From contig JAGNTI010000012.1 of assembly GCA_017987615.1 (NCBI GenBank), forward strand, positions 1-15,738: a stretch of DNA of 15,738 bases, written 5' to 3'. This stretch comes from Sediminibacterium sp. (GTDB lineage: Bacteria; Bacteroidota; Bacteroidia; Chitinophagales; Chitinophagaceae). Every line of letters starts with the position of its first letter. Positions within the stretch are counted from its first letter, which is position 1. Below are positions 7,435 through 13,982 of this stretch, piece after piece. The notes beneath the pieces are model-generated. The model worked only from the letters and a program-made list of their open reading frames with translations, was not told where the DNA came from and did not search any database. Made by a program: the position numbers and the translations under genes.

Positions 7435-8469
7435 TTAAAGAATGTGTTTTCCGTCTACTAAAATATTGGAATCATCTGCGGTACAAACTGCAAAGTTGAA
7501 ACCTTTTTGAATACAATATCCACCATATTCACCACGCTTATTAATAGCAATAAAACCTACTTGAATATCACGTGCTTTGTCGCCTTTAATTTTGATAATA
7601 CGCTCCACCGCTTTTTTACAAGCTTGTTCTGGAGAATTGCCCATACGCATAAGTTCAACTACTAAATGTGATCCACAAATACGAATTACATCTTCGCCCT
7701 GTCCGGTTGCAGTTGCGGCACCCACTTCATTGTCAACAAATAAACCAGCACCAATAATAGGAGAATCACCAAGGCGTCCTCGCATTTTAAAACCCATACC
7801 AGATGTGGTACAGCTACCACTTAAATTTCCATTAGCATCTAGTGCCACCATACCAATGGTATCATGATTCCAATTACCATTTTCTAGTTTATTAGGTGCA
7901 AATGCCGATTGTGATTTTAAATTGTTACCTGAGTTTTCAATATTAATAACAGGCTTGTATTCACTTTTTTCGAGCCATTTTTTATAAGAACGTTCTGCAT
8001 CTGGCGATAATTTTTCTGATTCTAACGGAAATCCTTCGGCTACAGCAAATTGCTGCGCACCAGAACCAACCAGCATTACATGGGGCGTTTTTTCCATAAC
8101 ACGCCTTGCCACAGATATCGGATGTTTGATTCGCTCTAAAAATGCCACAGAGCCACAATTAGAAAATTCGTCCATAATACAGGCGTCGAGAGTCACATAA
8201 CCATCACGATCTGGATTGGCGCCAAGTCCCACACAACAGTTTTGGCTATTTTCAGTAACCATTACACCTTGCTCAACAGCATCAATTGCTCGGCCACCAT
8301 TTTTTAAAACCGCCCAGGCAGCTTTATTGGCGTTTAAACCTTCGGCCCAAGTAGAAATTACAATAGGCTTTTTACCAGCCGGATTGTTAGCCTTACTGGT
8401 AAACCCAGAAAATGTTAGGGCTGATAAACCAAGTGAACTAAGTTCTAAAAATTTACGTCGTTGTAACAT
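7435..8469 (-). CDS. Glycosylasparaginase, N(4)-(beta-N-acetylglucosaminyl)-L-asparaginase, with Tat signal
   Basis: This encodes 344 residues of the Ntn-hydrolase asparaginase-2 family. The closest recognisable match is aspartylglucosaminidase, which cuts the GlcNAc-asparagine bond left after glycoprotein breakdown. The diagnostic H-D-T-I-G-M is at 202-207. Autocleavage between Asp203 and Thr204 would free Thr204 as nucleophile. T-T-S-G-M (221-225), G-R-L-G-D-S-P-I-I-G-A-G (231-242) and A-A-T-A-T-G-Q-G-E (251-259) complete the active-site half. Trp41 (S-T-W) fits the substrate-binding tryptophan. The N-terminus carries R-R-K-F-L (residues 4-8) and a hydrophobic stretch, a Tat-type signal, so the enzyme is probably exported folded to the periplasm, as for the Elizabethkingia homologue. 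It is first in a unit with cutC. A general isoaspartyl peptidase or asparaginase is the alternative, but the HDTIGM context favours glycosylasparaginase. Confidence 0.93.
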   Translation of the reverse strand: MLQRRKFLELSSLGLSALTFSGFTSKANNPAGKKPIVISTWAEGLNANKAAWAVLKNGGRAIDAVEQGVMVTENSQNCCVGLGANPDRDGYVTLDACIMDEFSNCGSVAFLERIKHPISVARRVMEKTPHVMLVGSGAQQFAVAEGFPLESEKLSPDAERSYKKWLEKSEYKPVINIENSGNNLKSQSAFAPNKLENGNWNHDTIGMVALDANGNLSGSCTTSGMGFKMRGRLGDSPIIGAGLFVDNEVGAATATGQGEDVIRICGSHLVVELMRMGNSPEQACKKAVERIIKIKGDKARDIQVGFIAINKRGEYGGYCIQKGFNFAVCTADDSNILVDGKHIL

Positions 8470-8501
8470 GGTGGTTATTTATGTTAGGGTATAATGAGAT
8501 T

Positions 8502-8509
8502 CAAATATA
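8502..8509 (-). promoter_or_regulatory. TAnnTTTG promoter box for the glycosylasparaginase-cutC unit
   Basis: On the minus strand TATATTTG is an exact match to the Bacteroidota -7 consensus, 32 bp before the ATG at 8469. It predicts a leader of about 25-30 nt. A well-spaced -33 TTG is not evident. Confidence 0.5.
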
Positions 8510-8677
8510 GCCAATATAGACTGAGTAAAGATTAGCCAATGATGCTACAATATTGACAGCTCTTACCTGATTTAGATCTATTATTTTATCCTATAATTAA
8601 TATTATGTTAAATAGATACTTTGAACAAACAAAGCTTCTAGTCTACGACTGCCAAATTAAATGCCTTAATATTGTGC
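8510..8677. other. Divergent intergenic region between the glycosylasparaginase and glycosyltransferase genes
   Basis: This is AT-rich, non-coding sequence. I see no convincing full promoter for the plus-strand glycosyltransferase. TAATATTG at 8667-8674, one mismatch from TAnnTTTG, lies only 3 nt before its ATG and has no -33 partner. A short repeat CTTTG/CAAAG at 8619-8634 is too small to interpret. Confidence 0.5.
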
Positions 8678-9664
8678 ATGCATATTCTGATTGTAAACAA
8701 TACTTCTATCCCGGTACACAAATACGGTGGCACCGAAAGAGTTATCTGGTGGCTTGGCAAAGCGCTGGTTCAATCCGGACATCAGGTTTCGTATTTAGTT
8801 GCTCCAGGATCTAATTGCGAATTTGCAAACGTATATGCATACAACGAATCGGTTCCATTTAATAGCTTAATTCCGGATGGTATTGATGTGGTTCATTTGA
8901 ACCATCATGTAAACGAGACTCCTAAAATCCCCTATATTCAAACCATGCATGGAAATTTAAACCATGCTTTAGAATTAGACCAGAACACCGTGTTTGTATC
9001 TCAAAACCATGCTTCCCGTTTTGGTTCTGATTGTTATGTACACAACGGTATTGATCCTATGGATTATGGAACGCCTGTTTTACATAATAACGCGGTTAAA
9101 AACTATTTTCACTTTTTAGGGGACGCTGCCTGGCGAGTGAAAAACGTTAAAGGTGCTATCCAAATAGCCAAAATGGCCCATCAAAAATTAAGGGTTATTG
9201 GTGGTGTTCGTTTTAATTTTAATCAGGGCATTCGACTAACATTTGATACACATGTTAGATTTGATGGCATGCAAGGTGGAACTGAAAAAAATGAAATTAT
9301 TAAATATTCCAAGGGGTTGATTTTTCCTGTGCGCTGGCACGAGCCCTTTGGACTTGCACTTATAGAAAGTTTATATTTTGGATGTCCGGTGTTTGGAACC
9401 CCCTATGGTTCTTTACCAGAAATTGTAATTCCCGAGGTTGGTCATTTAACATCATCAGCTTTAGAGTTAGCTGATGCTGTTGCACATGTAAATGATTTTA
9501 ATAGAAAAACATGTCACGAATATGTTATGGATACGTTTACACATATTCAGATGATGGCGTCTTATGTACGCCTCTATGAAAAAGTGTTGAATGGAGAAAA
9601 ATTGAACCCAAAGGCCCCTATTTTACAATCCATTCAACACGAAAAATTTTTACCGTTTAACTAA
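8678..9664 (+). CDS. Family 4 glycosyltransferase (GT-B fold)
   Basis: This encodes 328 residues from ATG 8678; a TTG at 8672 would add only two. The N-terminal lobe begins M-H-I-L-I-V-N-N and has the acceptor-side loop Y-G-G-T-E-R (16-21). The C-terminal donor lobe has the GT4 E-X7-E motif in E-P-F-G-L-A-L-I-E (Glu222 and Glu230), followed by S-L-Y-F-G-C-P-V and G-S-L-P-E-I-V. There is no signal peptide or obvious membrane helix, so it acts in the cytoplasm or at the inner face of the membrane, moving a sugar from a nucleotide donor. Donor and acceptor cannot be named. It is slightly shorter than many GT4 enzymes and is not in a polysaccharide cluster here: its upstream neighbour is divergent and its downstream neighbour convergent. 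A stand-alone role in envelope glycan or glycolipid synthesis is inference. Confidence 0.9.
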   Translation: MHILIVNNTSIPVHKYGGTERVIWWLGKALVQSGHQVSYLVAPGSNCEFANVYAYNESVPFNSLIPDGIDVVHLNHHVNETPKIPYIQTMHGNLNHALELDQNTVFVSQNHASRFGSDCYVHNGIDPMDYGTPVLHNNAVKNYFHFLGDAAWRVKNVKGAIQIAKMAHQKLRVIGGVRFNFNQGIRLTFDTHVRFDGMQGGTEKNEIIKYSKGLIFPVRWHEPFGLALIESLYFGCPVFGTPYGSLPEIVIPEVGHLTSSALELADAVAHVNDFNRKTCHEYVMDTFTHIQMMASYVRLYEKVLNGEKLNPKAPILQSIQHEKFLPFN

Positions 9665-9683
9665 CCTATTGTAGTTAGTTAAA
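9656..9683. terminator. Perfect palindrome spanning two convergent stop codons, candidate bidirectional terminator
   Basis: Arms TTTAACTAAC (9656-9665) and GTTAGTTAAA (9674-9683) pair over 10 bp around an 8-nt loop. The stop codon of the glycosyltransferase (9662-9664) lies in the left arm and that of the TPR gene (9675-9677) in the right arm. Neither side has a strong U-tract, so it may act as a weak terminator or an RNA 3'-end stabiliser. Confidence 0.55.
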
Positions 9684-11087
9684 AGAATTTTGTAAGGCAT
9701 CAAACTCTTTGTATTTAGCCTCATACATATCATACTTTTGTGGATCCTTACCTCTAAATTTATTTCTTTTAATTTCATATAAATTGGTAAGATAACGAAC
9801 ACAATTGTTTAATAAGTTATTGTCTCTTTTTGTTTTTTCTGACTTGCCTTTTAATGCCACAAAAGCTTTTTCAAGTGCATCAATTGATAAGTCAATATTT
9901 TTTTGAAGATCAACATCAATCGCTGCATTTTGTTGTTTTAATGGAGCCTGAGCTGCAGCTAATTTGTCTGCTGCTGCTTTATTAACAGCGGCTTTAGCTT
10001 GTGGAGTTTTTGCAGCCGCTTTTTTAGCAGCAAACTCTTCTTCGTTGGCAGTGCTGATAGCACGAAGCGTTCTGATGTTGGTGCTTACCTTATCGTCATA
10101 CTCACCAAAAATATTGTAATAGATTACGCCTACGTTAAAGATAGCAGCAGCATTTGCACTGTTTTTTTGATACGCTTTTTGAAATGCATCCGCTGCTTTA
10201 AGCGTGTATTTAATTTGCGTAGCACTATCTAAATCTTTCTCTTTGTTTTTTACATTCACAAACAAATCACCAAACTGTAAATATTTTTGCTCCGTTAATT
10301 TACCAGCTGCATCTTCTGTGTCATATAAAGAAGTCTTTTTTGCTAAATCATAATTGGTGTCGATAAAATCAATTTCATAATCATCCCATACTTCTTTAGG
10401 ATAAATTTCTTTACCAAGGCCTAAGTATTTGAAAAATGAAGCTTCATTATTTGTTTTAGTATAATGCTGAACTAAAAAACGATATAAATCTAAATAGATG
10501 GCTTCGCTAACTTTACTATCTGCAAGACGACCATAATATTTAGCAGCATTATCCATTTGATTGGCATTCTGATAAGAATAACCAGTATATAAAAGTGCTG
10601 TAGTATCCATAGTAATAGAAGCAGACGCCGCCCACTTATTTTGGATAATGATATCGATGTATTTGATAGCCTTTAAAAAGTTTTCGGCAGCTGGTACCCA
10701 AGATTTTTCATTAAATACATTAACACCAGCTTGAAAATAAGTGCCATACAAATCAAAGTATGGTTCTACCCCACCCAACTCTTTTATTTTAGCGAACCCT
10801 GCATCTAATGATGCATATTTTTCTAAAGCAGCAGCAGCAACATCGCCAGCATTTGGATACTTTGCACGAAGTGCGGCATCTTTAAAAATCGCTGCATAAA
10901 TACGAGCCTGATAATAATACAATTCAGGTTTGTCTTTTGCTTTAGGATCATTAGCTAGTTTATCTACTTCGGTTTTAGCATCTTCCCATTTCAAAATTCC
11001 AACAGCAATTTTTACCTTTTTGAAATCTTGCGCTGACGTTATTTGTGCAACAGCAGCAAATAAAAGCACTAATAAAATCTTCTTCAT
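9675..11087 (-). CDS. Periplasmic tetratricopeptide-repeat-like protein encoded downstream of gyrA
   Basis: This encodes 470 residues with a cleavable signal peptide (residues 1-19, T-S-A then Gln20), so it is exported to the periplasm or outer membrane. The mature part is helical with TPR-like pairs. Examples are a W-E-D-A-K-T-E-V-D-K-L-A helix near 34-45, a Y-Y-Y-Q-A-R-I-Y-A-A-I-F block (57-68), A-A-E-N-F-L-K-A-I-K-Y (133-143), N-A-A-K-Y-Y-G-R-L-A (180-189) and A-A-D-A-F-Q-K-A-Y (298-306). A lysine- and alanine-rich, probably coiled-coil insertion occupies about 350-390. No catalytic motif is visible. The gene follows gyrA on the same strand after 29 bp, so co-transcription is likely. I recall a TPR gene behind gyrA in many Bacteroidota. 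The role is unknown, and a protein-interaction scaffold in the envelope is the most that can be said. Confidence 0.8.
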   Translation of the reverse strand: MKKILLVLLFAAVAQITSAQDFKKVKIAVGILKWEDAKTEVDKLANDPKAKDKPELYYYQARIYAAIFKDAALRAKYPNAGDVAAAALEKYASLDAGFAKIKELGGVEPYFDLYGTYFQAGVNVFNEKSWVPAAENFLKAIKYIDIIIQNKWAASASITMDTTALLYTGYSYQNANQMDNAAKYYGRLADSKVSEAIYLDLYRFLVQHYTKTNNEASFFKYLGLGKEIYPKEVWDDYEIDFIDTNYDLAKKTSLYDTEDAAGKLTEQKYLQFGDLFVNVKNKEKDLDSATQIKYTLKAADAFQKAYQKNSANAAAIFNVGVIYYNIFGEYDDKVSTNIRTLRAISTANEEEFAAKKAAAKTPQAKAAVNKAAADKLAAAQAPLKQQNAAIDVDLQKNIDLSIDALEKAFVALKGKSEKTKRDNNLLNNCVRYLTNLYEIKRNKFRGKDPQKYDMYEAKYKEFDALQNSFN

Positions 11088-11116
11088 AACTGGAGTTTTA
11101 TTAAAAAATAAAATTA

Positions 11117-13813
11117 TTAATTAGTAATTGTGTTATCTGATTCACCCTGCACATCTGAAGCAGCATCATCAGAAGAACCAGCCTGCGTTTCTGTATCGGC
11201 AGCAACATTTTCAATACCTTCTGCTCCTTCAACACCGTCCACACCTTCGATAGGCGCTTCTTCTTCCGATTCTTCGATTTGAGAAATTGCAGCAATTTCA
11301 TCACCCTCATCAATTCTGATAAGCTTAACACCTTGTGTTGCTCTTCCCGCCTCTCTAATATCTTGAATACCGGTTCTGATGGTTACACCCGATTTACAAG
11401 TAATGATTAGATCTTCTTTTTCGGTTACATATAAGATACCTACTAGACTACCTGTTTTATCGGTAACGTTAATGGTTTTTACACCCTTACCGCCCCTATT
11501 GGTAATACGGTATTCATCTATTGGTGTACGCTTACCATATCCTTTTTCACTTACTACTAAAATAGTACGGGTAGCATCTTCTTTGTTTACACAAATCATA
11601 CCTACTACTTCGTCTTTTTCGTCGTCTACTTCGATACCGGTAACACCAATGGCACCACGTCCAGTAGCACGCACTTTTACTTCTTCGAAACGAATGGCGC
11701 GACCAGATTTTAAAGCCAACATAATTTCTGAAGCACCATCTGTCATGCGTGCTTCTAGTAATTCGTCACCTTCATTGATTGTAATAGCATTTACACCATT
11801 GGCTCTTGGTCTACTAAAATCTTCGAGAGAAGTTTTTTTGATGATACCTTTTTTGGTACAAAGTATGATGTAGTGATTTTGAACAAAATCTTTATCCGCT
11901 AGTTTTTTAACCTCGATAATTGCTTTTACTTTATCGTCTGGTGGAATTTGAATGAGGTTTTGAATAGCACGTCCTTTAGATTGTTTTTCACCTTCAGGAA
12001 TTTCATACACACGTAGCCAGAAACATCTACCTTTTTCGGTAAAGAACATCATGGTATCGTGTGTAGAAGCTACAAATAAATGCTCTACATAATCCTCCTC
12101 TCTGGTTTTTGAACCTACAGCACCCCTACCGCCACGTCTTTGTTGACGGTACTCGGTTGCAGATGTACGTTTGATATAACCTAAATGAGAAATGGTGATT
12201 ACCACATCTTCATCTTCAATTAAATCTTCGATACGCATTTCATCTGCGAGGTATTGAATTTCACTTTTACGAGCGTCACCAAATTTTTCTTTTACTTCTA
12301 GTAATTCGGTTCTGATAAGCGCATAACGTAAATCTTCAGAAGCAAGTAATGCTTTCAAATCTTTGATGGTGTTAATTAAACCATTGAATTCTTCAATGAT
12401 TTTATCACGCTCCATACCCGTTAAACGTTGTAAACGAAGTTCGAGTATTGCTTTTGCTTGCGCTTCAGATAAACCTTCTTCTTGGTTGTACAACTGACTA
12501 GTTACTTCATCAAACATTTCTTGTTTGAGCATCCAGCGTTCTGCTTTACTACGTGCAATTAATGTGTCTTTTGCTTCATCAGGTGTGCGGCTAGCTCTAA
12601 TAAGCGCAATCACTTCATCTAAATGATCAAGTGCTTTTAAATAGCCTTCTAATATGTGTGCACGTTCTTCTGCTTTTCTTAATTCAAACTTAGCGCGGCG
12701 AATAACAACATCCATTCTAAACTCGATGAACTCAACAATTAAATCGCGGAGGTTCATGATTTTAGGTTTGCCTTTTGTTAAAGCAACGTTGTTGATACCG
12801 TAGCTTGTTTGAAGCTCGGTAAATTTGTATAACTGATTGATAACAACCTGTGCAACAGCATCACGTTTTAAATCGAGTACGATACGCGTTCCTTCACGCT
12901 TGTTACTTTCATTGTTAACGTTAGAAATACCTTCGATGGTTTTATCGTTAACAAGTTGTCCAATACGGTCGGTTAGGTTATCACGGTTTACTTGGTAAGG
13001 AACTTCTGTAATTACGATTTGCTCGCGACCACTTTGTTTGGTGTCTACCTGGCATTTACCACGCACGACTACTCTACCACGTCCGGTAAGTAATCCTTGT
13101 CTAACACCTTCCATTCCAAAAATCACACCACCTGTAGGAAAATCTGGCGCTTTAACGTGCGTGATTAATTCTTCTACGGCAATATCTCTATTGTCTACGT
13201 ATGCAACACAACCATCAATTACTTCACTTAAGTTGTGTGGCATCATATTGGTAGCCATACCTACGGCAATACCAGAAGAACCGTTTACCAAAAGTTGCGG
13301 AATACGCGTTGGTAAAACAGTAGGTTCTTTTAATGAATCATCAAAGTTGAGTTGAAAATCAACGGTATCTTTTTCGATATCGTCAATCATGGCTTCAGCA
13401 ATTTTTTGAAGACGGGCCTCCGTGTAACGCATAGCAGCTGGTGGATCACCATCTTGGTTACCAAAGTTACCCTGACCATCTACAAGCGTGTAACGCATGG
13501 TCCAATCTTGTGCCATACGAACAAGGGTATCGTAAATGGATGCATCACCGTGCGGGTGAAACTTACCCATTACTTCCCCTACTATACGCGCAGATTTTTT
13601 ATAAGGCTTATTGAAATTATTGCCAAGCTCATTCATGGCATATAAAACCCTGCGGTGCACAGGTTTAAAACCATCACGTGCATCAGGTAAGGCACGTCCA
13701 ACAATCACAGACATCGAGTAATCGATGTACGCTGTTTTCATTTGCTCTTCGATATTAACCTGTATAATACGGTCGTTATCGGAGGTTTGTTCTGGTATCA
13801 AATTTTCTTCCAT
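11117..13813 (-). CDS. gyrA: DNA gyrase subunit A
   Basis: This encodes 898 residues. GyrA with GyrB introduces negative supercoils into DNA using ATP. The catalytic tyrosine is Tyr130 ([10 protein letters not shown]). The quinolone region reads [10 protein letters not shown] (86-95). With an offset of 8 from E. coli, Ala91 stands at Ser83 and Asp95 at Asp87. The GyrA box Q-R-R-G-G-R-G (558-564) identifies gyrase A rather than ParC, because it is needed for DNA wrapping by the C-terminal beta-pinwheel (about 535-845). The tail from about 848 to 898 is strongly acidic, as in E. coli GyrA, where such a tail tunes supercoiling. Start ATG 13813 leads into M-E-E-N-L-I-P, with the conserved core beginning at I-I-Q-V-N-I-E. 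A promoter-like site lies about 60 bp upstream, with two DnaA-box matches beyond it. It probably shares its transcript with the TPR gene. Confidence 0.98.
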   Translation of the reverse strand: MEENLIPEQTSDNDRIIQVNIEEQMKTAYIDYSMSVIVGRALPDARDGFKPVHRRVLYAMNELGNNFNKPYKKSARIVGEVMGKFHPHGDASIYDTLVRMAQDWTMRYTLVDGQGNFGNQDGDPPAAMRYTEARLQKIAEAMIDDIEKDTVDFQLNFDDSLKEPTVLPTRIPQLLVNGSSGIAVGMATNMMPHNLSEVIDGCVAYVDNRDIAVEELITHVKAPDFPTGGVIFGMEGVRQGLLTGRGRVVVRGKCQVDTKQSGREQIVITEVPYQVNRDNLTDRIGQLVNDKTIEGISNVNNESNKREGTRIVLDLKRDAVAQVVINQLYKFTELQTSYGINNVALTKGKPKIMNLRDLIVEFIEFRMDVVIRRAKFELRKAEERAHILEGYLKALDHLDEVIALIRASRTPDEAKDTLIARSKAERWMLKQEMFDEVTSQLYNQEEGLSEAQAKAILELRLQRLTGMERDKIIEEFNGLINTIKDLKALLASEDLRYALIRTELLEVKEKFGDARKSEIQYLADEMRIEDLIEDEDVVITISHLGYIKRTSATEYRQQRRGGRGAVGSKTREEDYVEHLFVASTHDTMMFFTEKGRCFWLRVYEIPEGEKQSKGRAIQNLIQIPPDDKVKAIIEVKKLADKDFVQNHYIILCTKKGIIKKTSLEDFSRPRANGVNAITINEGDELLEARMTDGASEIMLALKSGRAIRFEEVKVRATGRGAIGVTGIEVDDEKDEVVGMICVNKEDATRTILVVSEKGYGKRTPIDEYRITNRGGKGVKTINVTDKTGSLVGILYVTEKEDLIITCKSGVTIRTGIQDIREAGRATQGVKLIRIDEGDEIAAISQIEESEEEAPIEGVDGVEGAEGIENVAADTETQAGSSDDAASDVQGESDNTITN

Positions 13814-13854
13814 AATTTCTAATCTATAAACGTATCTGTATCAACAATTTGACA

Positions 13855-13867
13855 CGCCAGTTTGGCG
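13855..13867 (-). other. Small hairpin in the gyrA 5' leader
   Basis: CGCCA (13855-13859) and TGGCG (13863-13867) form a 5-bp GC-rich stem with a 3-nt loop near the predicted transcription start of gyrA. There is no T-run, so it is not a terminator. It could protect the mRNA 5' end or be a protein site. The function is unknown. Confidence 0.3.
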
Positions 13868-13872
13868 GCTTA

Positions 13873-13907
13873 CGAAGATACTTTTTTTAACACGGAAATA
13901 GACCAAA
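13873..13907 (-). promoter_or_regulatory. Probable promoter of gyrA
   Basis: On the minus strand TTTG (13904-13907) is followed after 23 nt by TATCTTCG (13873-13880), one mismatch from TAnnTTTG. Spacing is the same as at hppA. Transcription would begin near 13866, giving a leader of about 53 nt. Confidence 0.5.
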
Positions 13908-13930
13908 ATCAACCTCAAAAAGAGGGTGTT

Positions 13931-13949
13931 TTATCCACAATTTTACACA
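13931..13949 (+). promoter_or_regulatory. Two tandem DnaA-box matches in the rnr-gyrA gap
   Basis: TTATCCACA (13931-13939), the classical high-affinity DnaA box, is followed after one base by TTTTACACA (13941-13949), which also fits the consensus TTWTNCACA. Both face the same way and start 10 bp apart, one helical turn. They lie about 24 bp upstream of the proposed gyrA -33 element in AT-rich DNA. DnaA control of gyrA is an inference, and two boxes alone do not make an origin. Confidence 0.55.
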
Positions 13950-13982
13950 CAAAATGTAGGTAAATAAAAGGCTAAAAATGGG

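Noticed and set aside
8619..8634. CTTTG/CAAAG inverted repeat in the glycosyltransferase upstream region
   Set aside because: The arms are only 5 bp, AT-rich, and not aligned with any promoter element.
11379..11873. 164-residue open frame on the plus strand opposite gyrA
   Set aside because: It lies wholly antisense to the conserved gyrA C-terminal domain, with low-complexity serine/proline content typical of a shadow frame.
13913..13925. Hairpin CCTC-AAAAA-GAGG as the rnr terminator
   Set aside because: The stem is only 4 bp and no T-run follows it on the minus strand.
13814..13982. Chromosomal replication origin in the rnr-gyrA gap
   Set aside because: Only two DnaA boxes and 169 bp are present, without further boxes or a repeat-rich unwinding element; regulation of gyrA is the simpler reading.
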